Shown here piece after piece: positions 6,745-15,398 of a stretch of 24,490 bases of DNA. Both the position numbers and the translations under genes were made by a program. The stretch is from Dyella_B sp035508675 (GTDB lineage: Bacteria; Pseudomonadota; Gammaproteobacteria; Xanthomonadales; Rhodanobacteraceae). Where the stretch lies: assembly GCF_035508675.1 (NCBI RefSeq), contig NZ_DATJMN010000243.1, positions 1-24,490 on the forward strand, written 5' to 3'. Under the pieces are notes generated by a model. It ran no database searches. It saw only the letters and a program-made list of their open reading frames with translations, and was not told where the DNA came from. How positions within the stretch are numbered: position 1 is the stretch's first letter; the number at the start of each line of letters is the position of its first letter.

Positions 6745-7491
6745 ATGAGCAACCTTTCAGGTAAAACCGCGCTGGTGACCGGCGCATCCCGCGGCATCGG
6801 CCGCGCTGCCGCTCTGGCGCTCGCCAAAGCGGGTGCCCAGGTGCTGGTGCACTACGGCAGCGCGCAGAAAGAAGCCGACGCTGTGGTGGAGGAAATTCGC
6901 CAGGCTGGTGGCCGCGCAGAAAAAATAGGAGCTGACCTTGGCGCGCCGGAGGGGCCGCATGAACTGGCCCGCCAGGTGCACGCCATTGTCGGTGAGCGAC
7001 TGGATATCCTGGTTGCCAATGCAGGCATCTCCAAGGCAGCCACGATCGAAGACACCACGCTTGCCGATTTCGATCAGCTGTTTGCGGTGAACGTGCGCGC
7101 GCCGTTTTTTCTGGTGCAGCAGTTGCTTGGCGTTTTGCGTGAGGGCAGCAGCGTCATTTTCACGTCGTCCTTAGCCGCGCACGCGGCAGCGGGCAATCTT
7201 TCTGCCTATGCCGCCACCAAGGGCGCCATCGATACGATGGTCAAGCACTTTGCCGCGGCGCTGGGCTCGCGCGGTATTCGCGTCAACGCCGTCGCACCGG
7301 GCGTCGTGGAAACGGACATGTCCAACTTCACCAAGACCGACGAAGGCCGCAGCATCACCTTGGCCATGCAGTCGATCAAGCGCATCGCCCAGCCGGACGA
7401 CATCGCTGGCGCCATTGCTTTCCTGGCTTCCGAGGATGCGCGCTGGATCACCGGCGACACGCTGCGCGTGGATGGCGGTTCCAAGCTTTAG
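6745..7491 (+). CDS. Short-chain dehydrogenase/reductase (classical SDR, FabG-like)
   Basis: NAD(P)(H)-dependent oxidoreductase of 248 aa with a full classical SDR set. TGASRGIG (12-19) binds the cofactor, NAG lies near residue 93, the catalytic residues are S142, Y155 and K159 (YAATK), and VAPGVVETDM and the C-terminal VDGG complete the pattern. The basic R16 in the glycine loop mildly favours NADPH. The start at 6745 is preferred over the ATG at 6739 because GGAG at 6734-6737 is 7 bases from the former and 1 base from the latter. The gene is divergent from a LysR regulator and followed by a good hairpin terminator, so it is probably a single-gene transcript. The substrate cannot be read from sequence. 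Confidence 0.9.
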   Translation: MSNLSGKTALVTGASRGIGRAAALALAKAGAQVLVHYGSAQKEADAVVEEIRQAGGRAEKIGADLGAPEGPHELARQVHAIVGERLDILVANAGISKAATIEDTTLADFDQLFAVNVRAPFFLVQQLLGVLREGSSVIFTSSLAAHAAAGNLSAYAATKGAIDTMVKHFAAALGSRGIRVNAVAPGVVETDMSNFTKTDEGRSITLAMQSIKRIAQPDDIAGAIAFLASEDARWITGDTLRVDGGSKL

Positions 7492-7570
7492 TGCCACACT
7501 GAATTAAGTATCGTCGTCGTCACCAGCCCTCTCTGTTCGCAGGCGACCGGGCCGTCGGCGAATGTTGCGT

Positions 7571-7606
7571 GAGCCTTTGCTTGCGACGCAAAGGCTCGTC
7601 TTTCCT
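7571..7606 (+). terminator. Rho-independent terminator after the SDR gene
   Basis: GAGCCTTTGC (7571-7580) pairs perfectly with GCAAAGGCTC (7588-7597) around a 7-base loop, followed by a T-rich tract (TCTTTCCTT). It lies 80 bp after the SDR stop codon and before the GH127 gene, separating the two transcripts. Confidence 0.7.
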
Positions 7607-7683
7607 TCAATTTACCCTTCGGCATTTGAATTTGTCCGATGATTGAACAACACTCGGTCCCCTCATAAGCCGAGGGCCAGCGC

Positions 7684-9711
7684 ATGTCCCAGCTTCCTCC
7701 GATGAGCCGCCGCGCCTTTCTGCATGGTGCGGCGTTGACCGGCGCCATGAGTGCGATGTCGTTCCGTCCGCTGGCCGCCGCCGCTTCGGCGACCGCCATG
7801 GCAGCCGGCGGCGCGGGGCAGGCGCCGTTGTTTCCGCAGGCGCCCTTGCTGCAACAACCCTTTGCATTGCTGCCGGCGGGCTCGATCAAGGCCGGTGGCT
7901 GGTTGTTGCGGCAATTGCAGATTCAGGTGGATGGCTTGGGTGGCCACCTGGATGAGTTCTGGCCCATCGTGGGACCGGACAGCGGCTGGTCGGGTGGGAA
8001 GGGCGAATCCTGGGAAGACGGCCCATATTTTCTCGATGGCCTGGTTCCGTTGGCGTGGCAGCTGGATTCGCCAAAACTCAAAATCAAGGCCATGCGTTTC
8101 ATCGACTGGACGCTGGACCATCCATGGGATAACGGCATGTTCGGCCCCCGCAGCAATGACGACTGGTGGCCACGCATGGTCATGCTCAAGGTGCTGACCC
8201 AGTATCACGAGCTTACCGGCGATCCGCGCGTGATGCCCCTGATGGCGCGCTATTTTCACCACCAACTGCAGGCCATGCCGGCGCGCCCGTTGCGCGACTG
8301 GGGCCGCATGCGCTGGCAGGACGAGTTGGTCTCGGTATTGTGGCTCTATCAGCGCACGCACGATCCCAAGCTGCTGGAGTTGGCGCAGCTGCTCAAACAG
8401 CAAGGTTACGATTGGCAAGCTGCCTTCGCACATTTCCGCTTTACGCAAAAGGTGGATGCGGATGCGTTGCGCAAGCAAGCCGGCGGCGGCGATGTGTTCA
8501 TGGAAGATATCGGTCTGCAGGTACATGGCGTCAACAACGCGCAGGCATTGAAGGCATCGCCGGTGTGGTCCATCGTGTCCGGCAGCACCGCCGATCGCGA
8601 GGCGATCCATCATCAGTTGCTGATGCTCGATACCTATCACGGTTTGCCCAACGGCATGTTCTCCGCTGACGAGCATCTGGCTGGCCGCAGCCCGTCGCAA
8701 GGCACCGAGCTTTGCACCGTGGTGGAGACGATGTTCTCGCTCGAATTGGCCCTGGCCATTACCGGCGATCCTGCGCTGGGTGATCGCCTGGAACGCATCG
8801 CTTTCAATGCACTGCCCGGTGCATTGACCGATGATATGTGGGCACATCAATACAACCAGCAACCCAACCAGGTCGAATGCAGCCTGCATCGCCGGCCGTG
8901 GACTACGGATGGCCCGGAATCGAACCTGTTCGGCCTCGAACCCAATTTCCGCTGCTGCACGGCGAATTTCCATCAAGGCTGGCCCAAGTTCACCAACAGT
9001 TTGTGGATGGCCACGGCGGATCGCGGTTTGGCGGCGATGAGCTACGCGCCTTGCACCGTCAACACGATGGTGCGCGATGTGCCTGTGTTGGTTGAACAAG
9101 TCAGCGATTACCCATTCCGGCAAAGCGTCAGCATCACCATCAAGCCGCAGCGGGCGCTGGCCTTTCCACTACGCCTGCGCATGCCGGCGTGGTCGAAGGA
9201 CACGCGCATCACGGTCAATGGCAACACCATCGCGCCGACGCCGGGCTTTACCGCCATCGAACGCACCTGGACGCCGGGCGATGTCGTTGAAATGGTTTTC
9301 GACGCTGAAGTAAACATGGAGCGCGGTTATAACGGTGCGCTCAGTGTCAGCCGCGGCGCCTTGGTATACGCGTTGCCGATCAAGGAAAACTGGGTGATCT
9401 GGCGCAAGCGCGGCCCGACCAACGATTGGCAGGTGTATCCGGGCGCGCGGTGGAATCTGGGCATCGTGCCCGATGCATCTGTCTCGGTAAGCGAGCACCC
9501 CATCGGCGAAAAGCCATTTGCCGGCGCCACGCCGGGCGTGCAATTGGCGCTGCACGGACGCTATGTGCCAGCGTGGAAAGCGGAGGAGGGTAGCGCAGAC
9601 CCGGTGCCGGCCAAGGCGGAACCCGCCACCGACGAGGCCGTGCAAGCCATCACCCTGGTGCCTTATGCGGGGGCCAAATTACGCATCACGGCGTTTCCGT
9701 CGCTTGGCTGA
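7684..9711 (+). CDS. Tat-exported GH127-family (DUF1680) beta-L-arabinofuranosidase-like glycosidase
   Basis: Predicted exported glycoside hydrolase of 675 aa, normal for GH127. The N-terminus has a twin-arginine signal (SRRAFLHG, R9-R10), a hydrophobic stretch and an Ala-rich cleavage region ending about residue 40. This means export of a folded, metal-loaded protein to the periplasm. The zinc-thiolate centre known from HypBA1 of Bifidobacterium longum (ligands E338, C340, C417, C418, with one Cys as nucleophile) is matched by E342, C344 (TELCT) and C424-C425 (FRCCTANF). E330 in SADEHLAG fits the acid/base E322. The catalytic (alpha/alpha)6 barrel is followed by beta-sandwich domains from about residue 470. 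The gene stands alone after a terminator and before a REP unit; no other arabinan gene is in view. GH127 members vary in specificity, so L-arabinofuranose is probable, not proven. Confidence 0.88.
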   Translation: MSQLPPMSRRAFLHGAALTGAMSAMSFRPLAAAASATAMAAGGAGQAPLFPQAPLLQQPFALLPAGSIKAGGWLLRQLQIQVDGLGGHLDEFWPIVGPDSGWSGGKGESWEDGPYFLDGLVPLAWQLDSPKLKIKAMRFIDWTLDHPWDNGMFGPRSNDDWWPRMVMLKVLTQYHELTGDPRVMPLMARYFHHQLQAMPARPLRDWGRMRWQDELVSVLWLYQRTHDPKLLELAQLLKQQGYDWQAAFAHFRFTQKVDADALRKQAGGGDVFMEDIGLQVHGVNNAQALKASPVWSIVSGSTADREAIHHQLLMLDTYHGLPNGMFSADEHLAGRSPSQGTELCTVVETMFSLELALAITGDPALGDRLERIAFNALPGALTDDMWAHQYNQQPNQVECSLHRRPWTTDGPESNLFGLEPNFRCCTANFHQGWPKFTNSLWMATADRGLAAMSYAPCTVNTMVRDVPVLVEQVSDYPFRQSVSITIKPQRALAFPLRLRMPAWSKDTRITVNGNTIAPTPGFTAIERTWTPGDVVEMVFDAEVNMERGYNGALSVSRGALVYALPIKENWVIWRKRGPTNDWQVYPGARWNLGIVPDASVSVSEHPIGEKPFAGATPGVQLALHGRYVPAWKAEEGSADPVPAKAEPATDEAVQAITLVPYAGAKLRITAFPSLG

Positions 9712-9731
9712 GTGGGTGGCTCATCCAGAAC

Positions 9732-9824
9732 CGTCGCCCCGGCGAAAGCCGGGGCCCAGCGACTCTAGTTATTGGTGTGCGTGCGGATCAGGCGGAAAGT
9801 CGCTGGGCCTTCGCCGGGGCGACG
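9732..9824. repeat. REP/BIME-like inverted pair after the GH127 gene
   Basis: The left arm at 9732-9764 and the right arm at 9798-9824 are reverse complements (GTCGCCCCGGCGAA ... GGCCCAGCGACT). The one difference is 6 extra bases (AGCCGG) in the left arm, which let it form its own CCCCGGC-GAAA-GCCGGGG hairpin. This is the typical build of xanthomonad REP pairs of the CCCCGGCGAAAGCCGGGG type. It occupies most of the 198-bp gap before the convergent SDR gene and may end transcripts from either side. Confidence 0.75.
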
Positions 9825-9909
9825 AATCAAGGAATGCATGGAGCCTTCCCTACTTTCGGAGCATGTGTGCTGAAGGCCAGCATCTATGCACGGCGATCAA
9901 CGCCGAGCT

Positions 9910-10800
9910 TCAACTCGCGAAGTAATGCGCTTCCATATCCGCCAGCAACGCGATCTCCTTCGGCGTCCAGCCCAGCCGTTTGCGCGTGCGCTCGCTTGAC
10001 CGCGGCATGTCCATGCCGACGAACATCGCGAACCAGCCGAAGTGTTCGTTCGCTTCCTCGGGCGATTTGGCGACCACTGGTACGTTCAGATGTTTGCCGA
10101 TCACCTGGGCGATGTCCTTCAGCGGTACGCCTTCCTCGGCAATCGCGTGATAGGGACCGTCAGCTGCACCACGCTCCAGTGCCAGCCGATAGACGCGCGC
10201 GGCATCGAAGCGATGCACCGCGCACCAGCGATTGAGCCCGTCGCCGATATAGGCCGATACGCCTTTCTCGCGCGCCTGCTGGATCAGCATCGGCACGAAG
10301 CCATGATCGCCCTGGCCATGCACCGTTGGCGGGAGGCGCACGGTTGCGGCGCGTATGCCGCGTGCGGCCAGGATGTCCGCGGCGGCTTCGGAGGCGCGCG
10401 GGTAGCTGGCGGAAGTGGGAAGGTGTGGATCTTCCTCGGTGCCGGCGCGGCCTTGAACTTGCAGCGCTGCGCCGCTGGTGACCAGCAACGGGCGGCCGGA
10501 GCCCTCGAGTTCGGTGCCGAGGGCTTCGATGGCGCGCCGGTCCATCGCGCAATTTTCCGCGAATTTGGCAAAGTCGTGGTTGAAACCGGTATGGATCACG
10601 CCATCGGCAGCGGCAGCGCCGCGGCGCAAGCTGTCGAGATCCTCGAGCGAGCCGCGATGCACTTGTGCGCCGGCCGCTTCCAACGATGCAGCGCCGGTGT
10701 CGGAGCGTGCCAGGCCCAGCACTTGATGTCCTGCTGAAATCAATTCCTTGACGATGGCGGAGCCGACAAATCCGGTCGCGCCGGTGACGAAAACACGCAT
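9910..10800 (-). CDS. NAD-dependent epimerase/dehydratase-like SDR, atypical active site
   Basis: Extended or atypical SDR of 296 aa. The Rossmann motif GATGFVG (7-13) and the VRLPPTVHGQGDHGFVP segment mark the epimerase-like family. The usual YxxxK is altered: Y133 is followed by PRAS, with Ser at 137 where the catalytic Lys is expected. Many members of this subfamily (SDR5-like, annotated as SDR family oxidoreductase) share this, so it is likely an NAD(P)-binding reductase with a changed mechanism, or a binding protein. A GGAGG about 9 bases upstream supports the ATG at 10800. It is divergent from an MmyB-like regulator across a 100-bp gap holding two palindromes, a frequent pairing in which the regulator controls the oxidoreductase. 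Confidence 0.85.
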   Translation of the reverse strand: MRVFVTGATGFVGSAIVKELISAGHQVLGLARSDTGAASLEAAGAQVHRGSLEDLDSLRRGAAAADGVIHTGFNHDFAKFAENCAMDRRAIEALGTELEGSGRPLLVTSGAALQVQGRAGTEEDPHLPTSASYPRASEAAADILAARGIRAATVRLPPTVHGQGDHGFVPMLIQQAREKGVSAYIGDGLNRWCAVHRFDAARVYRLALERGAADGPYHAIAEEGVPLKDIAQVIGKHLNVPVVAKSPEEANEHFGWFAMFVGMDMPRSSERTRKRLGWTPKEIALLADMEAHYFAS

Positions 10801-10846
10801 GAGTAACGCCCTCCAGGTGTGGATGGCGGTATAGTCTGGGCGCGAA

Positions 10847-10858
10847 TTACCCCGGTAA
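10847..10858. promoter_or_regulatory. Palindrome TTACC-CC-GGTAA (candidate operator)
   Basis: Perfect 5-bp arms around two bases, centrally placed between the divergent SDR and MmyB-like regulator genes. The TTA...TAA ends and 2-base centre match the stronger palindrome 22 bp away, so both may bind the same dimeric regulator. Inference from arrangement only. Confidence 0.45.
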
Positions 10859-10868
10859 AAGTAGTGAC

Positions 10869-10884
10869 GTTATACAGGTATAAC
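10869..10884. promoter_or_regulatory. Palindrome GTTATAC-AG-GTATAAC (candidate operator overlapping the promoter)
   Basis: Perfect 7-bp arms with a 2-bp centre, 17 bp before the regulator start codon. A -10-like TATAAC lies inside the right arm, so binding would block the regulator's own promoter. It is the strongest dyad in the divergent gap. Confidence 0.6.
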
Positions 10885-10900
10885 CAGTAGCAGGATTGCC

Positions 10901-11755
10901 ATGGCGGCCACGCACGAGAACCTTTTGGGAATCTATTTGCGGGATCGCCGCACGAAGCTCGACCCGGCGGCGTTTGGTTTTCCTTTGACGCGCCGGCGAA
11001 CCCCCGGATTGCGGCGCGAAGAAGTAGCGCAGCGCGCCAACGTCAGCGCCACCTGGTACACGTGGCTGGAGCAAGGGCGGGGCGGGGCGCCATCGGCCGA
11101 CGTGCTCGAACGCATCTCGCGCGCACTGATGTTGACGGACGTGGAACGCGAACATCTGTTCCTGCTTGCCTTGGGCCGCCCGCCCGAGGTGCGTTACCAG
11201 GCGGTGGAAGGCGTGACGCCGCGGCTGCAGCGCGTGCTCGATGCGATGACGCTCAGCCCGGCGGTGGTGAAAACCGCCACGTGGGACATCGTGGCCTGGA
11301 ATCGTGCCGCCGCCATCGTGCTGACCGACTACGCCCAGCTCGCGCCGCCGCAGCGCAACGTACTGCGCCTGATGTTTCTCGATCCGCGCGTGCGCGCTGC
11401 GCAGCTCGATTGGGAACACGTTGCAAGCTTCGTCGTGGCGGTGCTGCGCGCGGACGCAGCGCGCGCGGGCGCGTCGAAAGCGATCGCGGCTATCGTCGAT
11501 GAACTCAGTCGGCTCAGCCCGGAGTTCGCCGCGATGTGGCGCGACAACGACGTGCGCTCCTACGACGAGGGCGGCACCAAGCATCTTCACCATGCCCAAT
11601 TGGGTTTGATTGCGCTGGAGTTTTCCGCGTTCGCAGTCGATGGTCGGCCGGATCTCAGCATGATCATCTACAACCCGGCCACACCGGATGATGCGGAGCG
11701 AATCAGGGCCTTGATCGAAGCCAGGGCCGCACAGATCGATGGCGGCCGACCGTAG
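10901..11755 (+). CDS. MmyB-like helix-turn-helix transcriptional regulator
   Basis: Cytoplasmic regulator of 284 aa: an N-terminal XRE-type HTH followed by an MmyB-like ligand-binding domain (PAS-like, named after the Streptomyces methylenomycin regulator). The HTH is at about residues 8-85, with the diagnostic RRRTPGLRREEVAQRANVSATWYTWLEQGR. The MmyB region follows (DAMTLSPAVVKTATWDIVAWNRAA, then HHAQLGLIALEFSAFAVDGRPDL). Such regulators generally sit next to and control SDR-type oxidoreductases, as here. AGGA 5 bases upstream supports the ATG at 10901. A 7-bp palindrome just upstream suggests autoregulation. The ligand is unknown; fatty-acid-like ligands are reported for this fold. Confidence 0.92.
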   Translation: MAATHENLLGIYLRDRRTKLDPAAFGFPLTRRRTPGLRREEVAQRANVSATWYTWLEQGRGGAPSADVLERISRALMLTDVEREHLFLLALGRPPEVRYQAVEGVTPRLQRVLDAMTLSPAVVKTATWDIVAWNRAAAIVLTDYAQLAPPQRNVLRLMFLDPRVRAAQLDWEHVASFVVAVLRADAARAGASKAIAAIVDELSRLSPEFAAMWRDNDVRSYDEGGTKHLHHAQLGLIALEFSAFAVDGRPDLSMIIYNPATPDDAERIRALIEARAAQIDGGRP

Positions 11756-11937
11756 CGCCCTTTGCTCAACCAGCATGCCTTGCGCGAGCGTATTACCGCG
11801 CCGGTACTGGACTGTCGGTCAAATACCAGGGCCTTTTTTGTGCGTCCATCTTCGTGCTGAGTTTCGAGTTGGCCAGCCAGTTCGATGAGTTGCGCAGGCC
11901 GACCGAATTTCTTTGGGTGCATGCGTGACCGGCATGG

Positions 11938-12003
11938 TGCCCATGGCAACGTTGGGGTTCGCACGCGCGCACTGCCAAACCGTGCGCGGGATTTACTCCC
12001 AGC
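11938..12003. repeat. REP-like unit with TTGGGGTTCGCA core
   Basis: Contains ATGGCAACGTTGGGGTTCGCA then GCGCGCACTGCCAAACC, a diverged copy of the element seen at 13741-13770 and 24014-24044. It ends in a GGGATTTACTCCCAGCCTA segment that recalls the hairpin at 2975-3046. It lies between the regulator and the small membrane protein gene. The rest of that 250-bp gap shows no convincing gene. Confidence 0.55.
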
Positions 12004-12351
12004 CTACTGCCAGCAACCCATGCGTTTGCAAGCCAGCGGAACCAGCATGGCTCCCACCACATAGCCGACAAGCGAACCCAGGCACGACAGCACCAGCAGC
12101 GCACGATAGGTTTCCATCGCTTCCATTTCTCCCGACCAGGGCAGCGGTGCTGCGCCGGAGAGATGCCAGAGCGGGATGGTGATGAACGCACCGCACGCGG
12201 CGGTCGTCGCGATGAAATCCCAGAACAGGGATTCGAGCGCCGATGGCCAGCCGCTGGTGAAGTAGTGACAGACCAGCGCCACCGTGGTCGTCGCTACCAC
12301 CACGGTCAGGAACGGGATCAGGTTGCCCTGGAAAATGTGCAAGAAACCCAT
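12004..12351 (-). CDS. Small predicted inner-membrane protein, unknown function
   Basis: I do not recognise this family. It is 115 aa with three predicted membrane helices: GNLIPFLTVVVATTTVALVC near the N-terminus, FIATTAACGAFITIPLW in the middle, and ALLVLSCLGSLVGYVVGAML near the C-terminus. It ends with a short basic Cys-containing tail (CKRMGCWQ). The ATG at 12351 (MGFLHIFQ) is chosen because GAGGGGG stands 8 bases upstream. An in-frame ATG at 12450 would add an N-terminal FEYIFWAICYVIAI helix, but the codons there are AT-ending and unlike the rest of the gene, so I read it as leader or promoter. It is divergent from the metallo-hydrolase gene and monocistronic as far as can be seen. Moderate confidence that it is expressed. 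Confidence 0.6.
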   Translation of the reverse strand: MGFLHIFQGNLIPFLTVVVATTTVALVCHYFTSGWPSALESLFWDFIATTAACGAFITIPLWHLSGAAPLPWSGEMEAMETYRALLVLSCLGSLVGYVVGAMLVPLACKRMGCWQ

Positions 12352-12556
12352 GTCGGTATCCCCCTCGCTGGAATGCATGCGTGCCTTGTGCAGCTTCCGC
12401 CCCCTGATAGCGATTACATAACAAATCGCCCAAAAAATGTACTCGAACATCGCTGCAGTAGGGCTTGGATAGTATCTGCCCAGCACACATAGTCATCCAG
12501 GCAGGCCGCCCGCACCGCGGCCGGCAGCGCCAACCATGTTTCCCGAGAGGTAGGGC

Positions 12557-13627
12557 ATGTCCCCATTTCGCCAACGGCTTGCTGGGCTCCGCTTGGAGCG
12601 CATGCTGGCATCCACGCAATATGCGCAGGAACGTTTCGTCAACACCTATTCACCGAGCGCCCTGCGCGACCTGGAAAACAAGCCGAGCTTGGTCGACTTC
12701 ATGTTCCGCCGCAAGGAGCAGCGCGTGCCGTCGCGTCCGCTGCCATCCGTCGATCCACGTGCGGCATGGACGCGGCGGATACAGTCCGGCCTGCGCGCCA
12801 CCTGGCTCGGCCATTCCACGGTGCTGCTGGAAATCGATGGCCGGCGCGTGTTGACCGATCCGGTCTGGGGCGCGCGCGCCTCGCCGTTTCCCTTGCTGGG
12901 GCCGAAACGTTTCCAGCCGGTGCCGGTGGCCATCGACGCGCTGCCCGAGCTCGATGCCATCGTGATCTCGCACGATCATTACGATCATCTGGATTACGTG
13001 AGTGTGCGTGCGCTGGCGGCGTTGAATGTTCCGTTCGTCACCTCGCTCGGCGTCGGTGCGCGCCTGGAGGCATGGGGCATTCCGGCCGAGCGCATCATCG
13101 AGCTGGACTGGTGGGAAAGCACGACACTGGCCGGCCTCACCCTCACCGCGGCGCCTTCACATCACTTCTCGGGCCGCACACTGCGCGATCGCAACGCCAC
13201 ACTGTGGTCGTCGTTCGTGATCCGCGGCGAGCGCAACGTGGTGTTCTTCAGCGGCGACACCGGACTTTCGCCGCACTTTGCCGAGATCGGCCAGCGGCTG
13301 GGGCCGTTCGACCTAGTGATGATCGAAGTGGGCGCGTTCCATCCTGCGTGGGGCTCCATGCACTTGGGGCCTGACAACGCCTTGAAGGCGTGGAAGCAAC
13401 TGGGCAGCGGCAGTTTTTTGCCGGTGCATTGGGCCACCTTCAACCTGGCCCTGCACGCCTGGGACGAACCGGCCGAAGTGCTGCTCGCCAAGGCGCCCGA
13501 GGGATTGGTGATGCCGTTGCTGGGCGAGCCGATCGAGCCGGCGTTGGTGGAAGAGGTGCAGCCCTGGTGGCGCAAGGTCGAACAGGAGCGGTGGAAGGAT
13601 TCGCCGCTGCAGGTGGCGTCCAGGTAG
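12557..13627 (+). CDS. MBL-fold metallo-hydrolase, NAPE-PLD/UlaG-like
   Basis: Metallo-beta-lactamase-fold hydrolase of 356 aa with a two-metal site. SHDHYDHLD (138-146) is the HxHxDH motif, PSHHFSGR (H202/H203) and SGDTG (D234) supply further ligands, and HWATF (H291) is the last His. GLRATWLGHSTVLLEIDGRRVLTDPVW at about 78-104 and the terminal layout match bacterial relatives of N-acyl-phosphatidylethanolamine phospholipase D. Those relatives probably cleave a phosphodiester in lipids or a cyclic phosphate, but most are untested. There is no signal peptide; the N-terminal 70 residues are basic and may be peripheral to the membrane. AGAGG lies 8 bases before the ATG. It ends convergently with the kinase operon, with a REP pair between. 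Family sure, substrate not. Confidence 0.88.
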   Translation: MSPFRQRLAGLRLERMLASTQYAQERFVNTYSPSALRDLENKPSLVDFMFRRKEQRVPSRPLPSVDPRAAWTRRIQSGLRATWLGHSTVLLEIDGRRVLTDPVWGARASPFPLLGPKRFQPVPVAIDALPELDAIVISHDHYDHLDYVSVRALAALNVPFVTSLGVGARLEAWGIPAERIIELDWWESTTLAGLTLTAAPSHHFSGRTLRDRNATLWSSFVIRGERNVVFFSGDTGLSPHFAEIGQRLGPFDLVMIEVGAFHPAWGSMHLGPDNALKAWKQLGSGSFLPVHWATFNLALHAWDEPAEVLLAKAPEGLVMPLLGEPIEPALVEEVQPWWRKVEQERWKDSPLQVASR

Positions 13628-13688
13628 TCGCCGCGCTCCTGTCGAGCCATCATGCTGCACATGGGCTGGGATGCAATCCCCGCCCATG

Positions 13689-13770
13689 GGTTGGCGATGA
13701 GGCAACGCCGAACCCTAACATTGCAATCTGCATGGCGACCGTTGGGGTTCGCATACGCTCACCGCCAACC
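13689..13770. repeat. REP-like inverted pair between convergent genes
   Basis: The left arm 13689-13719 (GGTTGGCGATGAG...CGAACCCTAAC) is the inverse of the right arm 13741-13770 (GTTGGGGTTCG...CTCACCGCCAACC) apart from a few positions. The right arm is nearly identical to a single unit at 24014-24044, showing that this is a dispersed element. It fills the gap between the metallo-hydrolase and the kinase operon, where it may act as a bidirectional barrier. Confidence 0.7.
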
Positions 13771-13791
13771 TGCGAAGCGCCACGCAATGCG

Positions 13792-15398
13792 TCACGCCAT
13801 CTGCCTGGTTTCCACCGCCGCGATCGCTTCCTGCAATTGTGTCAGCGTAAACGGCTTGTTGAGCACGCGCACGCTCTCGGGAATATTCGCGATCGCATCC
13901 GCATAGCCGGTAATGATGATCGCCGGCAGCGCCTGTTTCTTGGTGCGTAATTTGCGGATGACTTCGGAGCCGGACATCTGCGGCATCGCGTAATCGCTGA
14001 TCAGCACGTCCACGGCTTGCAGTTCCTCGTTGGGCAATTGGACGGCTTGTACGCCATCGGGCAACGCGGTAACGCGGTAGCCGAGTTCTTCCAGCAAGCT
14101 CATCGTCGTCAGGCGCACACTGTCGTGGTCGTCGATCAGCAGAATGTGCTGCGATCCGTTTGAGGCTGTGCTTGGCAGTTTTGCCGTCGATGGCGTATCT
14201 GCTGCCGTCTGCGGCGAGCCTGCTGCGCGCGGCAGCCACACTTCCACCGTCGTGCCCTCATCGAGCCGGCTTTTGATGCGCACCATGCCGCCGGATTGGC
14301 GCGCAAAGCCATACACCATGCTGAGCCCGAGACCGGTGCCCTTGCCTTGCGCCTTGGTGGTGAAGAACGGTTCGGTGACGCGTTCCAGGTCGTGCGGTGC
14401 GATCCCCACGCCGGTGTCGGAGACGGCCAGCACCACGTAGTCACCCTGCGGGAGGCCGGCCTGGCCGCCGTGTGCGTTGCGGCCGGTGATGCGGATCGTG
14501 CCGCCCTCCGGCATCGCGTCGCGCGCGTTGATGACCAGGTTCACCAGGGCGAGTTCCAGTTGCGCCGCATCGGCGTAGGGATGCCAGAGATCCTCGTCCC
14601 GGTGCCATTGGAGCGTCACCATGCCGCCCAACGTATGCTCCAGCATTTGTGTTACCGCGGTGGAAAGCCGGTCCACGTCGATGCTGGCCGGTTCGAGCTT
14701 CTGCTTGCGCGCAAACGCCAGCAGGCGCGCCACCAGGGCTGCGCCCTGTTCGGCGGCGCGCCGGGTGATGTTGAAAAGCCTGCGGTGTTCCGGCGCCATC
14801 GGCACACGCAGCTGCAGCATCTCCAGTCCGCCCAGCACCGCGGCCAGCAGATTGTTGAAATCGTGTGCGATGCCGCCCGTGATCTGGCCCAATGCATCCA
14901 TCTTGCGTGCGTGCAGCAATTGCGATTCCAGCTCCTGCTCCTGCAGGGCCTTCTGCTGCACTTCGCGCCGCATCATGAACAGGTCGACGAACACGCTCAC
15001 CTTCGATTGCAGCACGATCGGTTCGACCGGCTTGAACACATAGTCGACCGCACCCATCGCATAGCCGCGCAGAAGATGCGCCATCTCCTTGTTCACCGCC
15101 GACAGGAAAATGATCGGGATGCGCTTGGTCTGTTCGCGTGCGCGGATCAGCTGCGCGGTTTCGTAGCCGTCCATACCGGGCATGTAGACATCCAGCAGGA
15201 TCACTGCGAATTCGCTCTTGAGCAGTTGCCGCAGCGCTTCTTCCCCCGAGTCGGCCGGCACCACCTCGGCAATGTCTTCCAGTACGTTCGTGATCGCATG
15301 CAGGTTGCGTTCGTCATCGTCGACGAGCAGCACGCGTGCGCGGCTGGCCGCTTGCAGCGGCTCGGGGGCGGCGGGGGAAGCGGCGAAGGTGAGCGTTG

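Noticed and set aside
11757..11925. Minus-strand frame MHPKKFGRPAQLIELAGQ... after the MmyB-like regulator
   Set aside because: It runs on antisense into the regulator gene, has mixed codon use and no ribosome site or family; at most a remnant.
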